From Bacillus tianshenii (GTDB lineage Bacteria > Bacillota > Bacilli > Bacillales > Bacillaceae_N): a stretch of 64,000 nucleotides of DNA. Position numbers and translations under genes: made by a program. Positions within the stretch are counted from its first letter, which is position 1; every line of letters starts with the position of its first letter. The stretch spans positions 2,050,115 through 2,114,114 of the forward strand of contig CP129018.1 of assembly GCA_020524525.2 (NCBI GenBank). Reading direction: 5' to 3'. Shown here piece by piece: positions 10,146-19,578 of this stretch. Under the pieces are notes generated by a model. That model was given only the letters and a program-made list of their open reading frames with translations. It did not search any database and had not been told where the DNA came from.

Positions 10146-10877
10146 TTAGGATAAAATTAAGTCATTGCGAAGTTGAACGGCTTTTTCTGGATAATCAGTA
10201 ATAATAGCATCAACTTTAGCATGGATCAGCCGTTTCATTACCTCTACCTTATTTACCGTATACGGTCTAACCGCTGTTTCATGCATATGAGCATGCTCAA
10301 TAAAATGCTTATCGACGTGCCGCCATTTCGGATGCAATGCAGTTATCCCTAATTGATTAGCATACACCCATGGCGCAACAAGACTGTCAGATAGCAGTAA
10401 CGCCGTTTCATATTCTGGATTAGAACGAGTAATTTTAACAATGCTCTCATGATTAAACGATGAAAGAATAATCCGCTCAGCATTTCCGTACTTTCTCAGT
10501 AGCAGAATTAAACGTTCTTCCATTCCTTTGTATGGAAAGACGTTATTTTTCAATTCAATATTCAACCAAATCGGCTTATCACTTGCCCATTGAAGCACTT
10601 CCTCTAGTGTCGGAATTGCTTGAGACGTGACAGTCGACCATCTTGCGGCCGCATTGATACTGCTTATCTGCGCAAAGGTTAAATCTTTCACATACCCGCT
10701 TCCATCTGTCGTTCTATTTACTGATTCATCGTGAAGTACGACTAATTCACCATCTTTTGTTTGCTGCACATCCAATTCAATACCATCTGCACCAGCTTCA
10801 TAAGCCGCTTGAAAAGAAATCATCGTATTTTCTGGATAATCTGCCGCAGCTCCGCGGTGCCCGAAAATTTTCGTCAT
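10146..10877 (-). CDS. Glycerophosphodiester phosphodiesterase
   Basis: Hydrolyses glycerophosphodiesters from phospholipid turnover to glycerol 3-phosphate and an alcohol. At 243 aa it is the short bacterial GDPD form. The family signature is clear: HRG at residues 7-9, PENT, GADGIELDVQ carrying the metal-binding Glu and Asp, and the general-acid VLHDE. No signal peptide is seen, so it should be cytoplasmic (YqiK/UgpQ-like). GGGGCGAGGG precedes ATG 10877. It is a single gene of its own. Confidence 0.92.
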   Translation of the reverse strand: MTKIFGHRGAAADYPENTMISFQAAYEAGADGIELDVQQTKDGELVVLHDESVNRTTDGSGYVKDLTFAQISSINAAARWSTVTSQAIPTLEEVLQWASDKPIWLNIELKNNVFPYKGMEERLILLLRKYGNAERIILSSFNHESIVKITRSNPEYETALLLSDSLVAPWVYANQLGITALHPKWRHVDKHFIEHAHMHETAVRPYTVNKVEVMKRLIHAKVDAIITDYPEKAVQLRNDLILS

Positions 10878-11034
10878 TTCCCTCGCCCCTTCACTACTAT
10901 TCCTATTACACCTTTCCTTCCATTATACAAACGAAACGGTTATTGTATATTAAAATAAGACTTCAATCCTGAATCAAAACAAAGAGATGTGAGCGATGCT
11001 AGAGCTTGCCAATCACCCAGTCACTTTTCCGCAT

Positions 11035-11069
11035 AAAAAAAGCCCGGTTTATTTAAAAACCGGACTTTT
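11035..11069 (-). terminator. Terminator of the aspartokinase gene
   Basis: On the reverse strand, GTCCGGTTT-loop-AAACCGGGC is followed by a run of T, starting 5 bases after the aspartokinase stop codon. Confidence 0.85.
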
Positions 11070-11074
11070 CACGA

Positions 11075-12472
11075 TTATTTCACTTCCATAACCGCAGGAA
11101 TTAATTCTTCTTTTTTGCTATATTCACCGTAATATTCTTTATAAAGAGAACGCACAGCTTCTGCAGCGTCTGCTTCCTTAACAGCAAACATCATACTAAC
11201 CTCAGAAGAACCTTGGTTAATCATTTCAATGTTAACACCTGCACGTGCAAATGCCGCTGTCGCTTTAGCAGAGATACCAATTTGTTGAGTCATTCCTTCC
11301 CCAACAACCATAACCATCGCTTGGTCATGCTTAATGGATACACTGTCAACTTGAAGTTCTTCTTTAATCCGCTGTAATACACGTTCTTCTTTGTCATTAG
11401 TAAACTGATTTTCTCGTAGAATAACAGATGTTTCATCAATTCCTGAAGGCATATGCTCATAAGAAAGTTCTTCTATTTCAAGAATTTCTAGTAAACGGCG
11501 ACCAAAGCCGACTTCACGGTTCATCAAGTATTTGCTGACATGAATGCTGCAAAAACCACTGTCAGCCGCAATCCCAACAATAGGATTTTTCGTATAATCG
11601 CGTTTTGATACAACAAATGTACCTCGTGCTGATGGATTATTTGTATTCTTAATGCATACTGGAATACCTGCACGGAACGCTGGAATAAGTGCTTCATCAT
11701 GGAAAACAGAGAAGCCTGCATAAGAAAGCTCTCGCATTTCCTTGTATGTTAATTCTTCAATTGCTTGTGGGTTTTCCACAATCGCAGGGTTTGCACTAAA
11801 GACAGAATCAACGTCTGTAAAGTTTTCATATAACTCTGCGTTAACGCCTGCTGCCACAATCGAACCGGTAATATCCGATCCTCCACGTGAGAAAGTTACA
11901 AGCTCACCCTCAGGAGAATATCCAAAGAAGCCTGGAACAACCAATACGCCGCTTCGCTCACGTAAAGCTTTCAAATTTTCAAATGTTTCAGGAAGAACTT
12001 GCGCTTTTCCAGGCTCATCACTTACAATAATGCCTGCATCCTGTGGATTCACGTAGTGCGCTTCAACACCAAGATGATTTAAATACTCGGCAAACAACTT
12101 AGCATTGTTATCTTCTCCACTTGCCTTAATTCGGTCCATAAAACGTTGTTCATTTGTACGGTCCGCATCTTTAAGAGAGTTAAGATTTGCACGGATTTCA
12201 TCAATAATCCCGCTTGTAAGACCTAGTTCAGCTGCAATTGCATTATAACGGTCAACAATGTCTTGTAGTTCATTTTCAGCGTCTTGCTCTGCTAGTAGCT
12301 TTTCACCATATTCAATCAAGAGATCCGTCGTTTTCGTATCTCCTGAAAACCGCTTACCTGGAGCAGAAACGACTACAACTTTACGATTTGAATCAGCCAT
12401 AATAATATTGGCTACTTTTTTAAATTGTTCTGCACTTGCTACAGATGTACCACCAAACTTAGATACTTTCAT
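11075..12472 (-). CDS. yclM: Aspartate kinase (AK III type)
   Basis: Phosphorylates aspartate, the first step towards lysine, threonine, methionine and diaminopimelate. The start is ATG 12472 (MKVSKFGGTSVAS, 465 aa) with GGAG 8 bases upstream; the GTG six codons earlier would overlap that ribosome site. The kinase domain has KFGGTSVAS at the N-terminus, SAPGKR, and the substrate loop GGSDITGSIVA. Two C-terminal ACT domains (from about residue 305) imply allosteric feedback. Length and layout match the monofunctional threonine/lysine-responsive YclM/ThrD form. The gene stands alone, with no lysine riboswitch seen upstream, and is at a different locus than in B. subtilis. Confidence 0.9.
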   Translation of the reverse strand: MKVSKFGGTSVASAEQFKKVANIIMADSNRKVVVVSAPGKRFSGDTKTTDLLIEYGEKLLAEQDAENELQDIVDRYNAIAAELGLTSGIIDEIRANLNSLKDADRTNEQRFMDRIKASGEDNNAKLFAEYLNHLGVEAHYVNPQDAGIIVSDEPGKAQVLPETFENLKALRERSGVLVVPGFFGYSPEGELVTFSRGGSDITGSIVAAGVNAELYENFTDVDSVFSANPAIVENPQAIEELTYKEMRELSYAGFSVFHDEALIPAFRAGIPVCIKNTNNPSARGTFVVSKRDYTKNPIVGIAADSGFCSIHVSKYLMNREVGFGRRLLEILEIEELSYEHMPSGIDETSVILRENQFTNDKEERVLQRIKEELQVDSVSIKHDQAMVMVVGEGMTQQIGISAKATAAFARAGVNIEMINQGSSEVSMMFAVKEADAAEAVRSLYKEYYGEYSKKEELIPAVMEVK

Positions 12473-12489
12473 CTTCTTTTCTCCACCCA

Positions 12490-12803
12490 CTTCTTTCGTT
12501 CTTCGGTTTTTTGTAATGTTACAATATTAACATATTCTCCAAAAAATAGAGAGAGGGAATGCACAATTTTCAAAAAACTTATCTGTGCAATTTCCGCCTT
12601 GTTTTCAAATAACCCATTACCCTTAAATTAAAATTATAAACCCATTTACCCTTTTTAGCACGAAAAATTGAAAAAAGCAGATTAAGAAAAAATGAAGTTC
12701 CCTCTTAAATAAACTTGCCAATTAGTCAAGTTCTTATAGCGTAAAATTGGCGCTTAGCTACCCATATACTAAACTTCCAAACCTACGCTAACTTCTTTAC
12801 TGC
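12490..12803. other. Intergenic region upstream of aspartokinase
   Basis: About 310 bases of AT-rich sequence with no supported gene. A reverse-strand promoter for aspartokinase is expected within the first 100 bases (an AT-rich TTAATAT run near 12525), but I cannot fix its -35 box. No L-box fold, T-box or other leader structure was recognised. Confidence 0.5.
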
Positions 12804-12834
12804 AAAAAAGAGTATCTTAAACAGATACTCTTTC
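12804..12834 (-). terminator. Terminator of the FapA/GAF gene pair
   Basis: On the reverse strand, AAAGAGTATC and GATACTCTTT form a stem followed by TTTTT, 31 bases past the stop codon of the GAF-domain gene. Confidence 0.85.
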
Positions 12835-12864
12835 AACATCCTACTATATATAATTAAACATAAA

Positions 12865-14709
12865 TTAGCACAGTTTTGCAAATGGCTTTTCTGTTACTGC
12901 ATCCAAAGTTGTTGGATTTTCTACCTTAATCCAGCTTTCATCCTTTTCCTCGTCGTAACTAACCAAGAAGACATAGTTTCCGATTACAAACGCTTTTTCC
13001 AGGCTTGTTACCGCGATTCCTAAATCTTCAATTGTCGTTTCGATAAAAGGTGAGGTATGAATTTGCTTAATGAAAACATTAAACGTCAAACCAAACATTT
13101 CAGCATCATCTATTTTTTCCCGAACCGTTTGTTTTAAAGCAAATTCTGGATCAATTTCACATGATTCTTGCGCTTGTTCAGCGATAGCCATTTGATAAGC
13201 AATTGGTGAAATATGCGTGGCGATTGTATCAATTAACAAAATTTCTTCATCCTTTAGATTGTCTTTCGTTTCTAGAACGACAATGCTGCCAAATAACTCA
13301 ACTTCTCGCCCTTCATCTAAATGATTATCAATACAAATTGGGGCAAACACAAAGCCATTTGTTTCTCCTAATCTTTCGATAAACGATTCATCTTCAAAAT
13401 AGGCGTTCAGATGGTGAGCAGAATAATTGTATACGGTTTCAACTTCCGATTCGTCTACTAAATTTTCCCCAAACGGCACGACTTGGTCAAGGGTTTCCTC
13501 CAGCCCAATTGTATACTGAACTTCAAATTCATCTGCATCATTTCGTTCACATATAAACGCCTTCTTAACACCATAACCGAGCGACAATGTTTGTAGTGTT
13601 AAGCTATATAGTTCTTCTTTTGTTTTACATGAAGTAATCGTTCTCACAAGATGATTTAACGTAGAAAGTACATCGTATTTCCGCTCCGCTTGTTCTTTTT
13701 GAGTCGAAATTTGTTCAAAAAGTGTCGCATTCGTAATGCCGATATAGGTGGTAGAAGCAAGTGATTCGATAAGTTCAAATTCTGTCTTACTATACTCTTC
13801 ACCTGTTACAGAGTCGCCAAGTGTAACCACTCCAAGAATTTCACCTTTTACAATAAGTACAATATAAGTAGCTTCAAGTCTTGCTAATTCCTCATAATTT
13901 TTAAAAATACTCTTGATTGTCTCGGCATCGCGTTCCATATGAAGAACAATATTTGATGAAGTGTATGTTCGCGTATGCAATTCTAGCTCTGTATAATAAG
14001 AGGTGAAGGAGTTGACATTACGGTAGCCCGAAATTTTGATTTTTTTCAATACTGGATCATATATACCGAAGGATGTAACCTTACTACCGGCAACCTCGCT
14101 AAACACGTCAGTGGCAATCGCATATAAAGAATCTAAATTTAATTCTGACAAAAGAGCTTTTGTACTTTGATTCACAATTAATAGGTTAAAGATTTTGCGG
14201 TCCAGCTCTGAGTTCACGTCTCTTAAATCAAGCAAACGTTGATTGTTTTCTAATGAGTGGTTAATTAGGCGCATTAATGCGTCACTAACTTTCAAGTCTT
14301 CTGCTTCAAACTCTCCATCTTTCTTTCCATTAGAAACAATGTAGCCTGCGAGTTCTGTATCGATTATTAACGGCACAACCATTTTCATGTCGAAGCGCTC
14401 TATTTCTTCTTGGTCAAAATACTCATGAATATTGGCTGTGAGAATACGACCGTGAAACAGCGGCAGCTCGTCAAGCTTTCGGTTCGTTCGCATACGGTGG
14501 TGAAGTAAATCATATTGCTTTTGTTTCTTCAAAACAAAGTAGTTACCTTCTCTTACAAACAATGCAGAAGCTTTCAAATGATACATCTGGTTTGTGAATT
14601 CGAACGCATAGTCAAGGATTTGCTCAATATGAAAACGCTGCGAAAATAGATCAATCGCATTCAGCAAAAGTTTGAAACGATACATGTTCTTTCCGTCTTT
14701 TGTTTCCAT
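12865..14709 (-). CDS. Multi-GAF-domain protein of unknown function
   Basis: A cytoplasmic protein of about 614 aa. I see at least two GAF-like regions (roughly residues 20-170 and 180-350), for example SALFVREGNYFVLKK and the VLIVKGEILGVVTLGD strand-turn pattern, a short coiled linker near 'EQISTQKEQAERKYDVLSTLNHLVR', and a third GAF-like region to about 540. No GGDEF, HD, kinase or DNA-binding output domain is visible. Three ATGs in a row follow GGGGG at 14716-14720; the third (14709) gives the best spacing. It begins 53 bases after the FapA-family gene and should be co-transcribed with it. GAF domains bind small ligands, but none can be named here. Confidence 0.75.
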   Translation of the reverse strand: METKDGKNMYRFKLLLNAIDLFSQRFHIEQILDYAFEFTNQMYHLKASALFVREGNYFVLKKQKQYDLLHHRMRTNRKLDELPLFHGRILTANIHEYFDQEEIERFDMKMVVPLIIDTELAGYIVSNGKKDGEFEAEDLKVSDALMRLINHSLENNQRLLDLRDVNSELDRKIFNLLIVNQSTKALLSELNLDSLYAIATDVFSEVAGSKVTSFGIYDPVLKKIKISGYRNVNSFTSYYTELELHTRTYTSSNIVLHMERDAETIKSIFKNYEELARLEATYIVLIVKGEILGVVTLGDSVTGEEYSKTEFELIESLASTTYIGITNATLFEQISTQKEQAERKYDVLSTLNHLVRTITSCKTKEELYSLTLQTLSLGYGVKKAFICERNDADEFEVQYTIGLEETLDQVVPFGENLVDESEVETVYNYSAHHLNAYFEDESFIERLGETNGFVFAPICIDNHLDEGREVELFGSIVVLETKDNLKDEEILLIDTIATHISPIAYQMAIAEQAQESCEIDPEFALKQTVREKIDDAEMFGLTFNVFIKQIHTSPFIETTIEDLGIAVTSLEKAFVIGNYVFLVSYDEEKDESWIKVENPTTLDAVTEKPFAKLC

Positions 14710-14761
14710 CATCATCCCCCGATTTCTTAATCCCTTTTCAAATAGCTTATCCCCATAAAGC

Positions 14762-16339
14762 TTATTCGAAATGCAATTCTTTCCCAAGTGCAAAGAAGGT
14801 GCCTGTTGTATTACGATTAAGTTTTTTCTTTAAGTCTTTAATCTCAAGCATCACTTCAGGATATGCCTGCTGTAGAATCGTTACTTGACCTTCTCCTTTT
14901 GTTTCAAGCATTCTCATTAACGTCTTTCGATATTGCTCAATGTTAGCGATTTCTGTCATTAGCTGTTCATATTTCTCTAAGTGCTTATCATAATCTTTGC
15001 GCTGACTTTCCTCTAATTGATCAAGAAAACTTTCAAAAATCTCAAGCTGCCTTTTTAACACTTCAACCTCTTGAACAAGTGTCTTATAATGCACCAGCAA
15101 TTCATTTAATTCTTCTTTAATTGCATTGCGATCAAAACCTTGAACATTAATCTGTGTCTTTCGCTCCATCTTATTACCGATGTAAGCGGATGTAACTTTC
15201 CCTTTTGCTTCAATTTGTCCGCCAATAATCTTGCCTTTCTTATCATCTGTGCTTACATTTGTTGCTTGCAAGAAGCTGCCAATCGAGTAGTAGCCAATAT
15301 TAATGTCCTCACCAGCATACAAATTACACTCATTTGCATGCTTTAAATAAATATTTCGCTTTGCACGAATTACTGTACTTCCTTGGCCAAACACGCCACC
15401 TTTAATAAAGACGTCACCATTCCGTGATTCAATATGCTTTGCTCCACGGATACCAAGCTCACTTAAAATTGAAACATCACTCGTGGCAACCACCGAAAAC
15501 CCCGCTTGTACAGTCCCGCGAACTTCCACACTTCCTTCAAATTCAATGTTTCCCGTCTCAACGCCGATATCTCCATCAATCGTTAAGTGTGTACCGATTG
15601 AAACTTTGCCATCTACTACTTTTACAACGCCTTCAGTTTTTGCTCGAAGTACCGTCTTACCGCCTTCTTTAACAGCTGCTACGGTCTTTTTGTCGTAGCT
15701 TAAGCGACGGTCTTTCCCTTTTTTAGGAGTCAAAAATTCTCCGGTTACTGTTCTGCCTGGAAAACCGTCTGTTGGTTCAATCTTTTCACCAAGCCAAGCC
15801 CCTTTTTCCACCTCATCAATAAAATTCATGTCGTAATAATCGGCATTTCCATCTTCACGAATTTTCGGTTTTCGCTCAGCTAATTCATAATAGCGGACAA
15901 TGGCATCATCGCCGTTAACAGGTTCTACCCCTTCAGCTACAACTAACTCTTTCTTCGTTATATCAGGATTACTTAACACCTCAACCTTAATGCCGTCCTT
16001 CACTCGTTGTTCCCGAAGGAGTTCAATCATCATTGATTTGTATCCATTTATATTTGAAAGAAATGTTTCTTCTGTTTCATTCACCTTTACCTTCGCCTGC
16101 ATTTTATCCTTTGTAATTGTAATGGATGCTACAGGCTTGAGCTTTCCAACCTCAACTTCCTCTCCACTTGCCTCTTCTAGTGCTTTGCGCAAATTCATGA
16201 ATTTGCTGATTTCTAACCGTGGATGTTTTTGGAGAAGCTGGTTAAAATCCTGCAACAAAAAACCTGCACGATTTACAAGAATGTACAACTTTCCATCTGT
16301 TTCTGTCATCGTAAAATAATCGTTCTTCAGAATCTCCAT
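14762..16339 (-). CDS. FapA / DUF342 family protein
   Basis: A 525-aa protein with the DUF342 architecture: an N-terminal region of short mixed strands, a central repetitive beta-helix-like part rich in alternating Val/Ile/Gly ('GDIGVETGNIEFEGSVEVRG', 'ISILSELGIRG'-like turns), and a C-terminal coiled coil from about residue 415 (long Glu/Lys/Leu heptads). The start ATG 16339 (MEILKNDYF) follows GGAAAGA; the frame extends to 16405 without a better site. DUF342 proteins are polymer-like factors with poorly known roles, some linked to cell-surface or motility functions. It shares a transcript with the downstream GAF gene. Confidence 0.8.
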   Translation of the reverse strand: MEILKNDYFTMTETDGKLYILVNRAGFLLQDFNQLLQKHPRLEISKFMNLRKALEEASGEEVEVGKLKPVASITITKDKMQAKVKVNETEETFLSNINGYKSMMIELLREQRVKDGIKVEVLSNPDITKKELVVAEGVEPVNGDDAIVRYYELAERKPKIREDGNADYYDMNFIDEVEKGAWLGEKIEPTDGFPGRTVTGEFLTPKKGKDRRLSYDKKTVAAVKEGGKTVLRAKTEGVVKVVDGKVSIGTHLTIDGDIGVETGNIEFEGSVEVRGTVQAGFSVVATSDVSILSELGIRGAKHIESRNGDVFIKGGVFGQGSTVIRAKRNIYLKHANECNLYAGEDINIGYYSIGSFLQATNVSTDDKKGKIIGGQIEAKGKVTSAYIGNKMERKTQINVQGFDRNAIKEELNELLVHYKTLVQEVEVLKRQLEIFESFLDQLEESQRKDYDKHLEKYEQLMTEIANIEQYRKTLMRMLETKGEGQVTILQQAYPEVMLEIKDLKKKLNRNTTGTFFALGKELHFE

Positions 16340-16483
16340 TCTTTCCAATCCTTTCCGCAACGCAGATCGCTCTATGTACCTCTTAGGAAAACTTATGTTA
16401 GCCAAGCTGCATTTCTTTAACCAGCCGCAAGTAATTTCTCTGCTCTTGGCTGATTCACCTTCAAGGTTTCCTCTTACTCTTTA

Positions 16484-16511
16484 TTATCGTAAAAAATTCC
16501 TATTCTGTTTA
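16484..16511 (-). promoter_or_regulatory. Possible sigma-D-like promoter of the FapA/GAF unit
   Basis: The reverse strand shows TAAA, 16 bases, then TACGATAA, resembling the motility sigma factor consensus TAAA-N15-GCCGATAA. It lies about 145 bases before the DUF342 start. The spacing and two -10 bases deviate, so it is only a candidate. Confidence 0.35.
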
Positions 16512-16794
16512 GATTTTACCATTAAAAATCATAACTGGTGACGACAAATAAAATATAAGTAAAATTTCCTATTCATTTTCATTTATGCTTCTTAAAAAAG
16601 ATATTTCTTAAAACTATAAACTTATTATAAAAATTCATACTAATTATATAGACCTATGTTTAAGTGTGAAATTTTTCATGGTTTATATTGATTTTTCATC
16701 ATTTTACACATACAATTATTGTTATAAATTTTATTTATTAGCAAATAAAAGAGACTTTAGAACTGTTTTTATTGCAAGTCAAAGGGGGAGCAGG

Positions 16795-16959
16795 ATGAAC
16801 GAAGGGGATAAGTCACTTATTTTTAATTGGTATCTCTATTTTGATCAAGTGTTAAAGGGACATAATGATAAGATTCGTCCAATGTTAGAAAAAAAGGTAG
16901 AAGACCATTTTGGAAAAGGTACGCATTATCTTCAATACGTAAATGAGCTACTTAGATAG
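16795..16959 (+). CDS. Small hypothetical protein (54 aa)
   Basis: AAAGGGGGAGCAGG directly precedes ATG 16795 and a hairpin terminator follows the stop by 6 bases, so this looks like a genuine single-gene unit. The 54-aa product (MNEGDKSLIFNWYLYF...) is mixed charged and aromatic, with a predicted helical C-terminal half and no signal peptide or membrane span. The frame extends upstream to 16666, but only the ATG at 16795 has a ribosome site. I do not recognise a family. It lies between the FapA/GAF unit and spo0A in an AT-rich stretch. Confidence 0.65.
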   Translation: MNEGDKSLIFNWYLYFDQVLKGHNDKIRPMLEKKVEDHFGKGTHYLQYVNELLR

Positions 16960-16965
16960 AAAATG

Positions 16966-17001
16966 AAAGCACCTCTTACTGGAGAGGTGCTTTTCTTTTT
17001 A
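16966..17001 (+). terminator. Terminator of the 54-aa gene
   Basis: AAAGCACCTC-ttactg-GAGAGGTGCTTTT followed by CTTTTT, immediately after the small gene. Confidence 0.85.
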
Positions 17002-17071
17002 TTATATAAAATTTTTGGTCTAGAGGTAATTTAAATTCTCCTAAAACTTTAAATTAGGAGGGATCATCCTT

Positions 17072-17863
17072 TCAAGAAGCCATATGCTCTAGGCGCAGCT
17101 TATCAGCCACCATTGCGATAAACTCCGAATTAGTAGGCTTTGCTTTTGTAACACTAACTGTATAACCAAAAAGATTTGAGATTGATTCAATATTCCCTCG
17201 GCTCCATGCTACTTCAATCGCATGACGAATTGCACGCTCAACCCGGCTTGCCGTTGTATTGTATTTCTTTGCAATATCTGGATACAACACTTTCGTAATT
17301 GACCCTAACAATTCAATATCTTTATAGACCATTGAAATCGCTTCACGGAGATAGAGATAACCTTTAATATGTGCAGGTACGCCAATTTCATGAATAATAC
17401 TGGTGATATTGGCATCTAAGTTTCGTTCTTTATTTACTGGTGCAGATGAATGGCGCGATGAAATTGGGCGTTTAGTAATAGAGGAACTTTTTCCACTTAC
17501 TTGGCGAATATGGCTTATCAAGTTTTCCATATCAAATGGTTTCAAAATAAAATATGAGGCACCTAGCTCTACCGCTTTCGTTGTTACATCTTCTTGACCA
17601 AAAGCTGTCAACATAATGACATTAGGTAACTGCGGCATATTGATTTCTCGAATCTTTTCTAAAACAGCTAAACCGTCAAGATGTGGCATAATAATGTCCA
17701 ACACCAGTACATCAGGTGTTTTTTCCTTCAACATTTCCAAACATTCTTGACCATTATACGCAACACCAATCACTTCCATATCATCCTGTTTGGCAATGAA
17801 CTCTTCTAGCAAACCAATGAGTTCCCGATTGTCATCTACTAAACACACTTTAATTTTACTCAA
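17072..17863 (-). CDS. spo0A: Sporulation master response regulator Spo0A
   Basis: Activated by the phosphorelay, it binds 0A boxes to start sporulation and repress abrB. It is 263 aa. The receiver domain has acidic Asp10/Asp11, phospho-acceptor Asp56 in LVLDIIMP and a conserved Lys in ILKPFD. A Ser/Arg-rich hinge (about 125-145) leads to the Spo0A-specific effector domain with the recognition segment [19 protein letters not shown]. Translation starts at TTG 17863 ([12 protein letters not shown]) with GGAGGA upstream; no ATG is available nearby. A sigma-H-type promoter overlapping an 0A box lies 53-77 bases upstream. spoIVB lies upstream, in the same order as in B. subtilis. Confidence 0.98.
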   Translation of the reverse strand: MSKIKVCLVDDNRELIGLLEEFIAKQDDMEVIGVAYNGQECLEMLKEKTPDVLVLDIIMPHLDGLAVLEKIREINMPQLPNVIMLTAFGQEDVTTKAVELGASYFILKPFDMENLISHIRQVSGKSSSITKRPISSRHSSAPVNKERNLDANITSIIHEIGVPAHIKGYLYLREAISMVYKDIELLGSITKVLYPDIAKKYNTTASRVERAIRHAIEVAWSRGNIESISNLFGYTVSVTKAKPTNSEFIAMVADKLRLEHMAS

Positions 17864-17915
17864 GCTTTGTTCCTCCCCAGAAAAATTTGTGCCTAAGATC
17901 TATTCTAGAAAAAAC

Positions 17916-17940
17916 TTTCGACAATGCAATACGAATTCCT
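17916..17940 (-). promoter_or_regulatory. Sigma-H promoter with overlapping 0A box upstream of spo0A
   Basis: The reverse strand reads AGGAATT, 11 bases, GTCGAAA, close to the sigma-H consensus RNAGGAWWW-N11/12-RNNGAAT with one -10 mismatch. TGTCGAA (17917-17923) is a perfect 0A box and overlaps the -10. This matches the autoregulated sporulation promoter known for spo0A. Confidence 0.7.
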
Positions 17941-18099
17941 TTTTATTTTAAAAAATTTCATAAAAACCCATTATTTGCTACACAATTCTTCTTATTTCTT
18001 AACTTTTCGAGTGAATTCGACTATACCCTAATCTTACTTCAGAGTCACCTTTTTTGTCACGTGTTCCGTTACCGAATAAAAAACTGTCGACTTTATAAC

Positions 18100-18139
18100 A
18101 AAAAAAACAGTTGTACTGTTAAAATAGCACAACTGTTTA
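18100..18139 (-). terminator. Terminator of spoIVB
   Basis: On the reverse strand, AAACAGTTGTgC pairs with GTACAACTGTTT and ends in a run of seven T, starting within 10 bases of the spoIVB stop. Confidence 0.85.
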
Positions 18140-18146
18140 TAAAAAA

Positions 18147-19433
18147 TTAACCGGCGATTTTCTTATTTTCTTTATATATGTCAATTCCTGCTTCATGGAG
18201 CATCCATTCGATATGAACTCCGTAGCCTGATGTCGGATCATTCACAAATACGTGGGTAACTGCACCAATCAGCTTCCCATCTTGAATAATTGGGCTTCCA
18301 CTCATGCCTTGTACGATACCGCCTGTCTTATCTAAAAGTCGTTTGTCGGTGATTTTGATTACCATCCCTTTAGTAGCAGGGAACTTTTGTGGAACAGTGC
18401 TGACTATTTCAACATCAAATTCCTGTACTTGATCATTCTCGACAACGGTTAAAATCTTTGCAGGCCCTTCCTTCACTTGATGTGACATCGCAATTGGCAT
18501 CGGTTCATTTCTAAGGTTATTGTTAATGTCATCGTTTAGAACGCCGAAGATACCAAATGGGCTGTTTCGTGTAATATTGCCAAGCACTCGCTTGTCTTCT
18601 GAAAAACGCGCAAGTTTTTCACCAGGCACGCCGCCCTTTCCTTTTTCAATTGAGGTCACGGTTGAACGAACAATCTCTCCATCATGAACTAGGATTGGCT
18701 TTTTTGTATCCATGTCAGAGATTACATGACCTAGTGCACCGTATTTTTTTGATTTTGGGTCATAGAAGGTCATCGTACCAATTCCAGCGGCAGAATCACG
18801 TATATAAAGCCCCATACGGTAATTCGTTTCATGCTTGCTTTTCACTGGTGTTAATTGGGTTTCGAACTGCTTACTTTCCCGCTTTACTACTACTTCCACT
18901 GATTTACCTTCTTTACCTGCTTGTTGCACAATCGGGGCGACATCTCCCATTTCTTCGATCTTTTGGTCATTCATCTGAAGAATAATATCACCAACTTCAA
19001 TACCTGCATTTTCACCTGGTGACATCTTCCCATTATCTGTAACAATTAAATGGTGTCCTACCACAAGAACACCAGCTGTATTTAGTTTTACACCGATCGA
19101 TTGCCCACCCGGAATTACTTTAAAATCAGGGTGAACCTTTACATCAACTTTCTTAAGCGGAACATCTCCCATTTCAAGAACCATAAGGGCTTCCCCGCTT
19201 GTTTTCGCTTCACCAGAAAGTTGTTTTTGATCATTTGTTTGAACGGCAAAAACGCTTTCATTATCCACCTTTGCACTAACTGGTAAAGATGTAACAGCAA
19301 ACTGTTCACCTTCAAACAGGTGCAACTCATTTGGAATCGAAAAATATTCGTTTGCTTGCTTGCTAAAACCGAATACAATGCAAGAAACAAGGAGAAATAC
19401 ACCGATTATTCGTCTTAATACATCTATTCTCAA
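18147..19433 (-). CDS. spoIVB: SpoIVB sigma-K checkpoint serine protease
   Basis: Made in the forespore and secreted to the intermembrane space, it cleaves SpoIVFA to release pro-sigma-K processing. At 428 aa it has the usual length. An N-terminal membrane anchor (about residues 7-24, [13 protein letters not shown]) precedes a PDZ domain (about 105-195, with [16 protein letters not shown]) and an S55 peptidase domain with catalytic His in GALGHVISD and Ser in GMSGSPII. The start is TTG 19433 behind GGAGAG; no ATG in frame precedes the anchor. recN is upstream and spo0A downstream, the standard order. Confidence 0.96.
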   Translation of the reverse strand: MRIDVLRRIIGVFLLVSCIVFGFSKQANEYFSIPNELHLFEGEQFAVTSLPVSAKVDNESVFAVQTNDQKQLSGEAKTSGEALMVLEMGDVPLKKVDVKVHPDFKVIPGGQSIGVKLNTAGVLVVGHHLIVTDNGKMSPGENAGIEVGDIILQMNDQKIEEMGDVAPIVQQAGKEGKSVEVVVKRESKQFETQLTPVKSKHETNYRMGLYIRDSAAGIGTMTFYDPKSKKYGALGHVISDMDTKKPILVHDGEIVRSTVTSIEKGKGGVPGEKLARFSEDKRVLGNITRNSPFGIFGVLNDDINNNLRNEPMPIAMSHQVKEGPAKILTVVENDQVQEFDVEIVSTVPQKFPATKGMVIKITDKRLLDKTGGIVQGMSGSPIIQDGKLIGAVTHVFVNDPTSGYGVHIEWMLHEAGIDIYKENKKIAG

Positions 19434-19548
19434 GCTTTCTCACTCTCCTCGCTTCCAGTCATCACCAACATACGTAACGGCTTTTTCTCTTTTGCATGCC
19501 GTAATAATAACTTTTCCTTAGCACGGTCGAAATATAACTGCTCAAAAA

Positions 19549-19578
19549 GAAAAAGCTATCCAGCAGGATAGCTTTTTT
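19549..19578 (-). terminator. Terminator after recN
   Basis: On the reverse strand, AAAAAGCTATCC-tgct-GGATAGCTTTTT directly overlaps the recN stop and closes the nusB-to-recN transcript. Confidence 0.85.

Noticed and set aside
12490-12800. Lysine riboswitch before the aspartokinase gene
   Set aside because: The AT-rich leader lacks L-box conserved blocks and a terminator; only a plain promoter is expected.
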